The notes: generated from the letters alone by a model not told the origin. A stretch of DNA of 64,000 bases from Nymphaea colorata (GCF_008831285.2 NC_045138.2:1997143-2061142); one strand, 5' to 3'; counted from the stretch's first letter, positions 1 to 13,532 are shown. Numbers and translations: made by a program.

Positions 1-965
1 TCACCTATCTACACTATATTTTAATCTTGGTTTGGGGCAAATTGCAGGAAGTAGGCGATTCATTAACTTGATTTTTACTTTCAGATCTGAGCATGTAACT
101 AACAACGGAAAGTTACTACACCAAATCATTCAAAGTTGGTGATTTTAGAATTTCTTTTACGGAGCACTTCTAGAAGATACCAGATGCACTTCCACAGTTG
201 GTTTTCACGATTTGAAAAAATAATTCTGAGAAGAATCATCAGTATCACAACTTTAGAAATGCGGCTGCTTTCACGGGAAACATGTATGCAGCACTAACAC
301 CAACAAAGTAAGATTATAAGAAGCACATAAACAGGAGTCCACTGCAAGTCTCTCTGTACTATCTTGGGTATCTGTAATTTCTTTTCGGAATGCCCATTTA
401 AGCCATAAACAGTAGCACCAACAAATATTTAGTGTAATACAACTTTGTTTAATAAAGAACAAAATCAATAAGTATGCAGATGAAGAGAGCTCATCTTTTA
501 AGTTCTATCACTTCACTAAAGATCCGAGAGCATGAACGTAGCTTAGTAGAGTGTAATCACAGAACAAAGTGACACTTAAACGGCATCTACCTTTCTAATC
601 TCATGGTGCGGCGAGTGCTAAAGAGAAAGTAACTTCTCTGTCTCTTTCCCGTCTCTGCTAAATGCTAAAGAGAAAGTTACTCCTCTATCTCTTTTCTGTT
701 TGATTTAGTAATACTTTATGCATAAGCATAGGAAGGAAAAAGTGGCAGCAAGGCGTGTTTGCGCTCCCTGTGCCAACTAGAAAAGGAGAAAAGGAATTCC
801 TTTATGCACCAACTTCTGCTAGTGGCTACAGTTCATACTAACTGTCCCCACCCTTTTTAGTTCTCATCGTTCCTCACAAATTTTTCTCACTGGAAACTCC
901 TCTTTAAAGCTCTGCAAAGATCTCGAGAAACTCTTGCTAACAAGCAAGTATCGACAGCCTGCACC
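1..965 (+). promoter_or_regulatory. Upstream region and 5' leader of the Aux/IAA gene
   Basis: No coding exon is recognised here. A canonical auxin-response core TGTCTC is visible at 639-644, inside a pyrimidine-rich stretch. The block that starts GCTAAAGAGAAAGT is tandemly repeated at about 616 and 663, with 47 bp spacing; the second copy reads TATCTC and so loses the core. Aux/IAA genes are typically auxin-induced through such elements, so the site fits its neighbour, but one hexamer alone is weak evidence. No convincing TATA box was picked out. Confidence 0.4.
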
Positions 966-3900
966 ATGACAAAAGCAGAGGAAGAAGATGCTGATAAAAC
1001 CACCGGTCTCGACCTCAAAGCTGTTGATGGCGGGTTCAGAGGCCATCTTGGCCCTTCTACCAGGGAGACGGAGCTTAGGCTTGGGCTTTGCATCCCTCGT
1101 GATAAAGAGGTTTGTGACGAGAAGAAGGGAAGTGGGCAGGCGGCTAACCAGAAGAATGGTGGTTCAGGAGTTGTTGCTGGTTGGAAGAGAGGATACTCAC
1201 ATGCGATCGGAGGTGCTGAAGAGAAGAGAGTCATCTCTGGTTTTGGCAATCCGTGGTCTCTCGTGCAATTCTGTTCTGTGGGAGTTCTTACCGGAGGCAT
1301 CAAGGGGTCAGCCGATGGCTTTGGCGCGGGCAAAGGCGCGACAGGTTCGGCCATGGACCAAGAAAAGATTATCTCAGAACAGAAACCGAAGGTTGAACCA
1401 ACAAATGCTGTACTCCAGAGGTTGGTTTCTTCTATTATTATTATTATCATCATCATTCTTTATTTTTTTCTCCTTTTGAGCTCTGTCATGGCCTCTGTGT
1501 TTCTCCATAGACCTTCTCTTTCAGTTTTTTCTTTCCTCTTTTCTGTTTTTTTCCACTTCTTTTCTTGATGAGTTTTCATGATATGACATGAGGGTTGTAC
1601 TGATAGGTCTTGGCGTTTATCTCTTTCCTTGTGGATTTGGTGTCTGACATTCAGTTGAGCGTGTTTCCCTTTACTTGCTTTTTATTATTTTTTCCTCTAC
1701 TTGGTATCTATTTTCTGAACCTTTTCTGCTGATTATTTCCGTAATGACAAATATGGGCCTATGGGATAGGGGAACTGAATAAAATTGATTGGCGTGCCTC
1801 CAAAGTGTCAAAAGATGCCTTAACTAAAATCATACTTATGAAGCAGATTAAAAAATGTTGCTGTGATTAAAAAATGTTGCTGTGTCAGTTGATCATGCTT
1901 ACTGTCTATGGCTCAGTGATCTTCATGCAAAACAGTTGAATTACAGAGATGAGCACCCTGTGAAGAAAGGAGAGCTGTAGGAGCACACTGCTCACTAAAT
2001 GGGTGTATGAGTAATTTTGCTTTCAGTGGCAGCAGTCACATGTCCCGTAGTTTCAGTATCTAGCTTGTGGTTTCTGGTTCTCTAGCTGATAGGGCAGAAT
2101 TGAATTGCAGTTACCAACTACAGACTTTGAAAGGCAGAAATATGCTCCTCTACTTCGCTGGAAACTCCGGACTCCTACACTGTCCTTATGTACATTTCTT
2201 TCATTTCTATACTTTTTGGGTTCTTACTGTTAAAGATAAACTGTACCTTTGCATTTATCGAGGCTGCCCTCCTTCCTGTCCTTGTCCTGACTGCCAGTTC
2301 CATGTCAAACTAGTTCATGGTAGTGCTCCTTATCTTCATCTCCATGTTTTCTATTTTCTTGGTCTCTTCCAATCATATCATATCTTTCCTCCTCCTTCTC
2401 TGTCTCTCCTCTGTTATAATCAGTGTTTTCTCTTTTAAATTCCTCACTGTTCCTTTTCTCATTCACGCGCAGACGTATATATGTAACGAACACGCAAGCG
2501 TCAGTACATGCTTGGTCCATGTCATCTACTTTGATGTGCTTTTCTTTTGGGAGTTTGTGTTAGCAAAGCTGTGGCATGGCTGCTTCACGATGCTACTGGT
2601 AACTGGCCCACCCACCTGAACCTAAAACTCTCTTCTTCCAAAAGATACAGCTAAGGGAGAAAAGCTAATTGTTGTCTTCAAAATCATTTTTTTTTTTCTA
2701 GCAGAGAAAGCTAGATCGCGTGTCTGCTTCTTTCAGAATTAGCTGCCTTTGTTTTAAGAATGTTTCATGATCATAGAGGAAACAAATATTTGATTCTTTC
2801 TCCATCTCCTCCTGGTTGCCATAAAAATTTTTCAGAGCTCCCCCTGTTGTTGGCTGGCCACCAGTTCGCACATCTCGGAAGAATTTGACTCCTCAACCAA
2901 GATCAGACATGGAGAAGGAGAAGGGGGTTGAGTCCTCAGAGAAGCCTGACAAGAAGGTGGAGGATTCTCTGTTTGTGAAGGTTAACATGGACGGATTCCC
3001 CATCGGCCGGAAGATCGATCTCAAGGCTTATGACAGTTATGTGTCACTGTCTCGGGGGCTTCAGCAGCTGTTCAGCAGGTTCCTGGATGGTATGGACCTC
3101 TGTCATCTCTTCCAAGCTCACCAATTTTAACAACACCACTACGCTTCCCTTCTCTTCCATGATGAACCTCTGCTTATTTTTAACTCCTCTCTTGAAGTTT
3201 CCTCTGTTTCACTTCTGGTTCTCTGATGCCAACTGATTTTGAGGACACCAAATTCAGTTTCGTACTTCTTTTTTGGTTTCTGATCTTCATGATTAAAGAC
3301 TATTGTGGCTATTTCTGATCGTCGTGTCCACTAACTTTCATTGTCATGTTATCTGTATGGTTACTTTACTGCACTGAAACATTATGAGGTCAAGTCTGAC
3401 AAGGACGTTCTGCTTTGTTCTTATCCCTCGTTCACTGTTATTGGCTTGTTTTCTTCTACTTTTTTGGTTCTTTTCATGTGAGACCCAGCTTTCATTGCCT
3501 GCACATTGGAAGAATCCAATTTTTCTTCTTGTATCTATCTATTTGCCAGTCTTCCTGTAATTGGCTTGCTACTGCACCTGTTGTCTAATCTCATGTAGCC
3601 TTTTACTGTGATATCCATATATTCATTTAAATGTTGCTCTCTTTTAACATGTCAAACTTCTGCCCGGTCAGAACTCAGACTGACTGAGCTCACCTAGCCT
3701 ACTAGTCCCAGCCTGTTAGTCAAATAGCGCATCTCAAGCCAACAAGGGCCTTGCAGACCTGGCTGGATCAAACTTAGACCTTCAAGTTAAAGCAGGTCAA
3801 GAGTTTATTACTCAAGCTGCTTGACCTTAGCCTGACTATCAGAAAGACAGTAGAACTCCAAGCATCATCCCGGATTCCAAACTTCGAGTCGCTTGATGCT

Positions 3901-6900
3901 TTAGAAACTTGCCTAGTTCCAGTTTTTGATTTGTTTGGCCCGAGCGAGCTCTAAGTCCTGGCCACAAGATGCTCAATTCTGAACTAACCAAGCCTGGCTA
4001 GTTTCACTTGACCCTGCTCTGTTGCTATTGTTAGATAGATCTTTCACATCCAGTACTGAGCTCATGATTCTGTCAGATAAAGTTTGTTGAAAAACAACAG
4101 CTAAAGTGGATTAGTATGAGTTCCAGGCATCCTGATCCTAAGTCCGAATATGAAACACTGTGTAATTGTCATCATGGGGACATCATCATCTTTGTCTCTT
4201 CATAATGGGGATGGCTGGCCTTATGTTTGGCAAGGTTTGATGGCAACCAGTGGGCCTAGCTGCATGTTTCTTCGCGGCTCAGACAAGTTGTGCTTCTAGT
4301 CAATGGCCAGATGACAAAACTCGGACCGACTTGTTCCCTAGTCGTCGTGGGACCGGACCATGTTCAGGCCTATGAATTGGTCTGTGGTGATGATGATTTG
4401 ATTTGATAATAGTCCTTACATGGGCAGCTTGACTTATCTTGTGGAGGTTGGTGAAGTCAAGTAGAGCCTTTCAGATTGCAATATTGTCTTGTATCAATCA
4501 GGTCTGCAACTTGCATGGCCTTGTACAGGTTCATTGCCTAACCACTAACAGGACTCAGCATCAACCAAAGCAAAGTCTCCTGTTCTTGTTTGGCAAAACC
4601 CGAAAATGGTCGCGAAAGTAAGGAATTTGAAAGTTTCTGATGGTAAGCTGTGACTGGATGAAGTTGAGGCCACCAAGTTTGTAAACTTAAAAGACCAGCA
4701 GCAGGCATACTGTTTCTTGTGAGTCCAGTTGACCGTTGACCGGTTTCGAGTCAAACCCGATTGGTTGCGCCTAATCTGTATCAAATATTTGTGATTTCTA
4801 ATTCGTTTTTTCTTTTATTAAAGGTGATTTTCTTTTGACTTATTGAATTTTCAGTTTAATTTTCATATATATGATCTGGGATCTGTTAATGTTAACAGTT
4901 GATATTAAGATGGAAGTGGAAAGGGATACTGCTGAGCACGTCCTTGTTTATGAAGACAATGAAGGAGACCGTATGCTGGTTGGGGACGTGCCATGGGAGT
5001 GAGCATTTCTTCTCTTTTAGTCTCTCTTTTTTACCAGGCCTAGGTCAGTGAGGTTGGCTCGGTCAACTCAAACTATGGAACTATACCCGGTTCGGGTAGT
5101 CGAGTCAATCGGGAAGGGACTCTTTCCCATTGGGTTTGACTGGGCTCAACACATCCTGGCCGTCAAACTTGCGCATAAGCTCACTTTGACATGGGCTAGG
5201 CTGGTTTGATCAGTTGCGGCCTTGGTCACTGCTCATGATCTGGGCTAGCCCCGGACCTGCTTGGTGCAGCTAAACCCAACTACTTTGACCCACGCTGAGT
5301 TGGGATTAGTTTTAAGCTAAAACGAGGTCCACGTTCATCATAAGTCCTTTTGTTGGCTGCAGCGGATCTAGAATTGGGTTTGAGAACAGCAAATATGCAA
5401 TCTGGATTTGAGTTCATGATCTTGGTTATGGTTTGCGACCAAACTCGAGTAATACACTAATCAAGTAATCTTAGATCCTCTTAGTGCATTAAAAGCCATA
5501 ATCCATGTGCTTACAAGTAGGCGGCCGACATGTCAAGTTACTCGAACTTGTCCCGGGCTCAACCCAGTTAGAAACTTTTCAATCTCAAGTCATGGGATAA
5601 ACGAGTCGACTTCGAATTCAACCATATCTACATATATGAGAGAAGTCAGCTGGATGTTGGATGTAGTTAAAGCACTATAAATAATCGCTACAAGCACTAT
5701 AAACCGTTGCTGCACTATAAACCGCCGCTAATGCTTTTGTGGCTACAGTCTTTTACTGATAGATTTTTAATCATCTAGCTTAGCCAAGCTGAGCCTGAGT
5801 TAAGCTCGAGTTTCATTCAGATTGGCTGAGCTGACCCTTGAGCTGCACAACTCGATGTTGGGTGAAGTTTGAGCCGAGCTCATTTCAGACCTACACACGA
5901 TGTCAGTGTCTCGGACCTCATGGTTCCATATGTTTTGCCAGTTTTAGTGAACTTGGACTTGATGATGAATCCAAAGATAAATAGGTCACTTTAGAAATTA
6001 TATATCATAATCGAAAAACTGAATTTGAATCTTCTTGATTGGAACCGATGTGTCACAAAAGTATTAATTGAACGAATTCAGCGATTTAGTTGTCAATTGA
6101 TACATATTTTTTTTTAAAGTAAATAAAAAATATATTCACTATTAGAAATCGCTATTTAAAATATATCCATGTCTTATCCGGAATCCAAATCCATGCTGAT
6201 CAATTCGATCCATTTGGCAGAGCTAGGCCTGACTGCTACACATGCACACACACACACACATATATATATAACTCAACGAGAAAAATGAATCCCTTTAAAT
6301 TGATTAACTATCTATACAATCTAACCTTTCAGACATAATTTTATAAGAAAGAGTTATTAAGTTAATCATCATTTCAGTTTAAATGTTTTTGTAGTAATCA
6401 CAAGGTAACAGTTCTTTTCACATTAAAACTTTGATAATAAAAATATAAATGTCTTTCATAAAATTACCATGAATTAAATCATGTTTCCCATGAAATTAGT
6501 GTTCATAAATGTATTGGGACGTTCTAAGTAGTCTACTTTTTGTCCCTGACTAATTACATGGAACTTGCTGCAAACACTAGCGAAACTCTCTCTTAATTTA
6601 AAACGGACATTGTCTACCTGTCATTTTTTCACATCGCTATATACGACTATCCTCTATCTGTATATTAATTTAAAGTCAAGACACACACAAAAAGAGTTTT
6701 ATTTCATTTAAATTTTTGAAAAAACCAGAAAAAATGTTCTTATATAAGAATTTATGCTTATTCTTATGAATTTTCCACTTTTTTTTTCAGGATGTTTGTT
6801 AGCTCAGTTAAGAGGCTTTGGATCATGAACGGGTCAGAAGCACCTACTATTGGTAAACATTCTTGATGTGATCTAAGATTATATGTTAAATAGAAAATGA

Positions 6901-7251
6901 GTTTCAATAGAAAGTACATAGGAACATCTTGTTCCTAAGAACACCAGGATGGAACATTTTCTGTTCCTGATGTACTTTGGAATAAGAATCAAACCTATCC
7001 TTAAGAGGATACTTGGTAATCAGAAGAACATTGTGTTCTTGTAACACATTGAAAAAAACATATATACTTCATCACTAATGATTTCATCTTTTTGCATAGT
7101 CCTTAGTGAATAGACTATTTATAATACATTTACTTCAGGAACGCTTTGTTCTGTTTCTCCTTTTTTCTTTATGTAGATTAAATGCCATTATCATATCATC
7201 TTTGCTTTCCTTTGTGCAGCTACCACAAGATCCACAAAGTATGGCACATAA
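966..7251 (+). CDS. Aux/IAA transcriptional repressor, five exons
   Basis: This is a nuclear auxin co-repressor that binds ARF factors and is degraded through TIR1/AFB when auxin is present. Proposed exons are 966-1420, 2836-3089, 4899-4998, 6791-6852 and 7220-7251. All have GT/AG borders and keep frame, giving 903 nt and 300 residues, normal for the longer Aux/IAA clade. Domain I has the EAR motif LRLGL (residues 37-41). A KR-type signal is seen in WKRGYSHAI. The domain II degron VVGWPPVR is at about 156-163. Domain III (SLFVKVNMDG, exon 2) and domain IV (YEDNEGDRMLVGDVPW, exon 3) form the PB1 fold, with the basic lysine and acidic OPCA-like residues present. The usual W in GDWMLVGDVPW is R here. 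The spacer between domains III and IV is short. The C-terminus is atypical: reading through exon 4 meets TGA at 6864-6866, while splicing to 7220 ends at TAA 7249-7251. Introns 1-3 are long (1.4-1.8 kb) and hold degenerate repeat sequence. Confidence 0.9.
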
Positions 7252-9479
7252 TAATGAAGCTCTTGGCTCATATTTAAGTGAACAGAAAGGTTATGGACCT
7301 TATATTAGAAAGAGAGAGAGAGAGAGAGAGAGAGTAGGGTTGTTCAGTGAGATTTATCATTTTCTTATCAAGCTTGTGTTTGTTTGGGGACATTGAAATA
7401 TGTAGAATATGTATGCATTAATTAAGAAGTGGTCTAATGTTATCTGATAATGAGGCTTGGTAATTAACTAATGTATAATGCATATTTTGTTCTGAAAGGC
7501 AAGCAAGTATTATCATCTTATGATTTCTACCTCTGCTTTTGATTGAATGGTATCCTTAAGTTTCATGGTTTTTGAATTGTATAGTTTGTTTAATTTGCGG
7601 AATATCCTACACCCGCACCCTGGTGACTGAGCTTTGAGGATATGTTGGATAACCTTGGATTTAAAATCAGATGATGAATCCAGCATTTTAGAAGACCTTG
7701 GATCTTAAAACCATTGATTTTGAATCCTTTAAAGGAGCAAAATCTATGGTTTTGAAACCATAAAACCCATGACGGCCATTGAGGATTTCAAAAAGACTAA
7801 AAAAGTCTCAACACTAGTGAGGGTTTTAGACCACTTGTTTGCATCCTTAAAATTTTGGTTGGTTTTGGAGTGTTCCAGAAAAATGAGTTTTGTTTTGAAA
7901 ATGAAAGAGAAAGAGAGTCGCTCGTCGGTATGAGGATCGACCATTCTCAGCACCTTTACTAGGGGTAATCAACCTCAGAACAATGTTTATTATTGATGCA
8001 TTTCACTTTGGCTTAAAACATATTTTTCATTCTATATGCGGTGTAGAAAAATATTGAAAGTATGATGTTTCAAATTTTCGAAGAATTGCTTAAGAATATG
8101 AAACATTTTGAGGAAAACTAGAGTTGAGAAATCTTTGTAAATATCATTTGAAAAGCTTAGAGAATCATTTTGGGAATCACTTTGCTGTTCTCTTAATACT
8201 TTAAGTAGGTTTGAGTGTTTGCTATAATTCGGTTACTACCTAATTAGAGTTTCATCTCATCTTACTTAAGTTCTTTTACAGATGTGATTGTCCTCATTTG
8301 TGATATAAAGTGAATGTGAATGCATGAATGTATTGATCCTATATGATTAAAAGAGAATGAAGCATTCCTACCACAACATTCATCTAAGACATTCCTATCA
8401 TAACATACATCTAAGGTTTTTGTTTTGATATAAATATCATATATAAGAAGGAAATGTTTTTGAAAGTGGATTGGAGTTGTAAACCATTAAACATGAATCC
8501 AATATTCAGTCATTACTTGAGTTATGGTCTTAGTGAAGTCGGTAAATGAAAAATTAAAAATTTAAATGACAAAAGAAAAATATTGAAAGAATGAAAGACA
8601 TGAAAGACTTTCATAGAGAAATAGAGAGAGAGAGATAGAAAATGATATATATATACGTGTACTTATATGCACATATATGAAAATTTGTAACAAATGATTT
8701 TGATTCAAATAAGGAGAGAGATTTTTAGAGGAAAAGAAAAATACCTATACATACTTATATGTGTATGTATAAGAAAATTTATAACGAACAACATTCGTCT
8801 TGAAAAGAGAGATAAAAGATTCAAGAGATAGAAAATAGAACACATATACACATGTATTCATGTATATATAAAAATTTGTAAAATATGTAAACATAGATAG
8901 AGAGAGATAGAAGAAAATTATCATGTGCACATATATGTATATAGCATGTATATACTTGCATATCTTCATGAGATTAAAAATCAAGAAATAAAAAATAACC
9001 GACTTCAAGTTTGATGTAAGCCGGAGGGGAGCTTGGACTCATGCAAGAGCCTAAGTTAAATCTCCAAAGTCACATTAGAGATTGTATTTGCTTTTAAAAA
9101 TCTTTTGTAAAATATGATTTATATGCAAGCATAGAATGTTATTATTTGGTTTATTACAAGGAAAAATCTTCCATCGTTGGCTATGGAAGAAAATCAAGCA
9201 ACATAACGAGATACTCGTTAGTGTTTCTAATTGGATGATTAAGAAGGAAACTGTACGTAATGACATGAGAATACATTTTTAACATGTACATATTCGTGAA
9301 GGTTTTTTTGAGTTGGATAAGTCTCAACCTCAAAAATTAATATGAAAATAAAAATAAAGAACTCCAAACCATACTCTCATTACCATCATATATTCATATA
9401 TAAATATATAGACAATATTCAAGAAAGGAAAGAGAGAAAGAGAGGATGATGGAAAGAGAAAAGTTCAACTAGGAGGAAG

Positions 9480-11300
9480 GGCATGATGTAACTACGAAAT
9501 GATATATTATCTCATATTTTCATGCTCCTGGTGCGCTTGAGCATAATCTCTTGTCTCTAAAAAAAAAAGAGATTGAGTACTATTTTTTTCGCTATTGAGA
9601 TATGAAGATAAGAAAAAAATGAAGAAAAAAACAATGTAGTATTTAATAAAGAGAAAACATGATTTAATTATGAAATAAAAGATCATCTCATCTTTCCATG
9701 CTCCTGGTGTCCTTGAGAATAGTCTCTTGTCTCTAAAAAGAGGTTGAGTGTAATTTCCTTTGGCCACGGAGAGATAAAGATTACAAAAAAAAATAAAGAG
9801 AACAACAACAAGACTATATTCAAGAAAAAGAAATAACAATAATAATAAAAGCATATTAATGAAGAAAAAGAGAGCATGATTTAATCATAGAATAAAATAT
9901 CATCTCATCTTCTCATACTTCCAGTGCACTCGAGCATAGTCTCTTGCTTCTTCTAAAAAGAGGTTGAATGCTATCTCCTTTGACTATGGGGAGATGAAGA
10001 AGAGATGGAAATGAAGAGAGAAAAAAGATAGATGATGATCACATACCTCTAATGAGAAATGACTTAAGAAAATGAATGGCAATGCTTGAAATGATCTTAG
10101 ACTTACCTTGAAAGAACCTCCAAGATAATAAAGATGATGTCTCCAAGGAAGTTGTATCTTACTCCAAGTTGAAGAAGAAGCGGAGAAATGAAAAGAGGAA
10201 GATGAAGAGAGAAAGAACTCAAAAGAAACCCTAAATCTTCCAGTGAAAATACTATAAAGTTTCGTGAGAATACTATAGGGTTTCTACCAATGACCACTCT
10301 TGCCCAAGAGGGGAGGGTGGAGGGGGGGGAGGGAGAGTTGAGATATTTATATAGGATTTTGGAGCCAAAACTCAAATTTTGATTTTTTTTTATTTTATAA
10401 CATTTTCATTCGAATTTCACATAATTTTGATTTATTTATAATTTTTTATAAAAGAAATAGGTTACAAATAAATGGGATTGACCATTAGGTCTGTAAAAAC
10501 ATTTTCAAGTGTGGGCAGGGCTGTTGCCCATACAAAAAGACCAAAACAGCCCCTTAAAGGGCTTTTTTTTGTCAAAAAGAAGGGGGAAGGGGCATGTAAC
10601 AGCGCTTGGATGCAATAGCGTCGGGCGCTGTCCCGCGCGACCTCGGCACGCATGGTCACGCGCGCCATCGTGTGACTGCGGCATGAGCGGTCGTGTGACG
10701 TTCTGTCGCAGGACCGCGACAGCTCGCACGTGGGGTCACACGACGTTCTGTTGCGCGACCGCGACAGCTCACGTGCAGGGTCGCGCGACTGCGCATGTGT
10801 TGTTCTCGTGCGTGGGGTCGCGCGACTGCACGCGTGTTGTTCTCACGTGCACGTTTCGGGACGCACGATAACTCAAACATTTTTTTAAATCAAATAAAAT
10901 TTAATAAAATCTAATAAAATAAATATGAAATAAAAATATTGTTGAAATGTTCATTTTTATTTAAAATATGTAAACAAAATCTTTGTTGAAGAAAAATGGG
11001 TGGTCGACTTAATTTTGAGCGTCTCCGAACTCGCTCCAAATCCAATTTTGGGTTTAATCGGTTGTGGACTCGTTCGAGCATGTGACTTGGGTTTAAAACT
11101 CATTTTGGCATGAGAAATGGGCTTTTTAAACAATGGGTTTTGCACGCGCGATGCTCAAATTTTGTCATTTCGAATGTGATTCAAATTTTACATCTAAAAT
11201 GCCTGATTTGAATTTGAACTTGGGTTTTGAATCTAATTTGAATCCAAAAGTTAGGTTTGAAAAAATTTGAATTTTTACAACACTGAATAATGGATATTTT
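9480..11300 (-). mobile_element. LTR-like retroelement fragment inserted in arm 1
   Basis: Read on the minus strand, this block resembles 52166-53560. Both share a segment containing GCTCCAAAATCCT, then CCCCTCTTGGGCAAG, then repeated units with CTCTTGTCTCTAAAAAGAGG-like sequence on the plus strand (at about 9545, 9725 and 9945) and the same drop in GC content. No reverse transcriptase, integrase or gag motif is visible. The TATA-like TATATAAAT around 10345 (minus strand), followed by a leader-like stretch, would fit an LTR promoter and R region. It has no counterpart in arm 2, so it probably entered after the inversion duplication. The family is not identified. Confidence 0.45.
10640..10862. 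repeat. CG-rich minisatellite, degenerate units of about 40-50 bp
   Basis: Four or so degenerate tandem units share CGCGCGACTG, CGACAGCTC and GTTGTTCTC motifs and the repeated start TCGCGCGAC or TCACACGAC. The block is extremely rich in CG dinucleotides, while flanking DNA is AT-rich. It lies inside the LTR-like insertion of arm 1. The open frames through it are low-complexity and look like by-products of base composition. Confidence 0.6.
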
Positions 11301-12049
11301 TTTGACAGCCTTTGAGAAATTGAAAGAGAGTGAACAAGAAGACCATTGGGTCTCATGGCGACACCTTCAATCTCAAGATTAATGCTATACTTAATACTAT
11401 CAAGATAGCTTCCTCCAAGATTTGCTAATGGAGGTCGAGAATTGAAAAAGGGAAAAGAGAGGGGCAAGATGCAGAAGAGACCAACCCAAGCACTGGACCA
11501 TGAATTGCAAATTTTATAGAAGACAAAACCAATCCAAATATCCTTAAGGGTCATCTCGCAACAGGAACAGTAACAACTTATTGTTGTATGTATCTATAAG
11601 TTGTATGCAGCTTATTGTTGTATGTATCTGTCCTAAAGATTGGGACGAATTCATAATACAATAACATAATAACATAATATTCTATAAATGTATCAAATGT
11701 TTGATACAGATGCATGAAGCCATATATTATTATTGTTGTTGTCAAACAACTTTTTTTCGAATTAAAATCAATAAGCATGGCAAAAGGAATGCTTCACCGG
11801 AAGTTTGGAAAAAAAAAATTATTAATGACAAAACTACCCTTAAAAGAAAAAACTAAACCCGTAAAATTATGGTACGTTCCCCAATCTAGAGTTTGTTAGA
11901 TACGCGAATTTAAAGGAAACCGTTTGCTAGATAAGTTCAATGCCTCCATAAAATTTATTCCCTCTTTATTACACGCGAGAGAGTTTACACATTTATGAAA
12001 ATTAATTAGCTTTTAACAGAATACTTTATTTAATTTTCCATACGTTTAC

Positions 12050-12307
12050 AAGGAGTGGACTCGGCCGCCGGAGGGGAGCTGGAAGAGGTTCTTCTGGCAT
12101 GTGTTGCTGGGGAAGGTGGGGCTGTGCGCCAAGGACTGCCTGGATGCGGCGCATCCCAAGTCGTTCTGGGATGGGTGGGACACATGGGACCGGTGCAATG
12201 CCGACTGCGACTACAACATCTTGGGGCCGGAGAGGCCGCCGGACATCCCCTGCCCCAACCCCTTCTACCACGGTCGACCCCATGGCCATGGCCCTTTCCC
12301 GCCTTAG
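12050..12307 (+). pseudogene. 5'-truncated third copy of the W/C-rich secreted protein gene
   Basis: From 12050 the reading frame ending at TAG 12305-12307 matches residues 41-123 of the intact genes at 15573 and 19047, including GLCAKDCLDA, SFWDGWDTWDRCN and CPNPFYHGRP. The signal peptide, the first mature residues and Cys35 are absent. Upstream sequence in frame is AT-rich and meets a stop at 12014-12016, with no ATG. The C-terminus is slightly longer, with HGHGPFPP replacing GPPPP, and several residues differ. Five of the six family cysteines remain. The upstream block 11860-12010 pairs with 20280-20440, about 0.9 kb 5' of the arm 2 gene, so a deletion of roughly 0.8 kb removed the promoter and 5' half. 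A shorter start at the internal Met (12101) would lack a signal peptide. Confidence 0.8.
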
Positions 12308-13495
12308 CTTCCTTCATCTGCTCAGCCGGTTGACTGATCCTATGCTGCTCAGCACGAGTGAAACCAGGATTTTCTGTATGGGTCTGCAGTTCGATTTCTG
12401 GATCGGGATAAGGGCAAACTGAATTTTAATACAAAAAATATATTACATAATTAAAAAATATTATTTTTTTCAACCCCCCTCCCCCCGGCCCTGTGGTTCA
12501 GCATCCACCGATGTTGCCCCGTGTCTCTTCTTTTTCTCCTCCTCATCTCTTCCCAATCAATCAAAAGATACAATAAGTTTATCAATGTTAGCCCATATAC
12601 ATGTGATGATATTCATATTTGTAATATTAATGTCGCATATTTTGCTATGAAAACATTATTAGACACGAATAGGATTAGCTTCATATATGTTTCTCATGAT
12701 AATATTCTTCAAATCACATTTGTACAGTTGGATTGTGCAAAAAGTGTTCTATTAACGGGGTCAAGTTTCAATCCCTGGTCTCGATCCTGTCAATTACTCT
12801 CTCCTTCTCTCTCTGGCTTTATATATATATATACACACACATATTGTCCAACTACGCCCCCTTGTTTCTGAGCTTTTCTATGGTGTTGTGATGTTATCCA
12901 CAGGAGATTTTGTGCTCGGTGCTCATCTTCTTCGTGAAATTAAGCAATGAACCTTCATCTTTATCTTTCCCTCACTCATTCATTTAGAGAAAACCTGAAA
13001 TGCCCACTAGATATTCTACTCTAGCTAATTTACCTGCACATGAGGAGAATGGGATTTTCCTAGTATTGTCTTTCAGAAAAAATTTTTACATGAACTCAAT
13101 TGACTCGATTGTTGCTTTGTGACGTCCAAACAATTTGAGGTTATAGTTTGCAAGTATATGAAATGAGATATAAGTTGTAAGGACCTTAGTTAGCTTGACT
13201 CAACTAGGCTCATATATTACTCGGCTTCAATTGGGGTCAAGATGTACAAGTTAAGCTCGAGCTCGTCCAGTTTGGACTCGTTTACTAACGTTCCATTTTA
13301 CTTGATCTCTTTCTATGGTCTTAAGTTCAAAAAAAAAAAAACATTGATTAACCAAACTTACTCAAAGTTTAATGAAGTCGCATTTGTTTATAAGCTCAAG
13401 CCCGATTTAGCGAGCAAGTTAGTCGAGCTAAAGTCATACAACCCTAACTAGATCTAAACAATTTAAAGAATTGGCTAGCTGCTTCCAAAACCCTC

Positions 13496-13532
13496 CCACC
13501 CTCATCTCATAATCGATCAAGCACTATATACT

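Larger units (their letters stand above)
6602..12655 (+). repeat. Arm 1 of a large imperfect inverted duplication
   Basis: From about 6602 the sequence matches, as reverse complement, the stretch ending near 22835. Matching landmarks are the intron tract with CTACCTGTCATT, Aux/IAA exon 4, exon 5, the GA microsatellite at about 7308, the AATTAAGAAGTGG block at 7415, the block at 11340-11410 (pairs with 21110-21180), the tract 11580-12010 (pairs with 20280-20700) and 12490-12655 (pairs with 18845-19000). Arm 1 is longer than arm 2, mainly because about 3.3 kb between about 7.98 and 11.3 kb has no partner. Similarity is clear but imperfect, with many substitutions and small indels. Ends are estimated by eye. 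Confidence 0.75.

Noticed and set aside
887-1479. Long frames on the minus strand and in a second plus frame over Aux/IAA exon 1
   Set aside because: They overlap a well-supported exon with EAR motif and correct splice borders, and show no domains of their own.
10505-10880. Arg/Cys-rich frames on both strands
   Set aside because: They follow from the CG-rich minisatellite, and all frames lack recognisable features.
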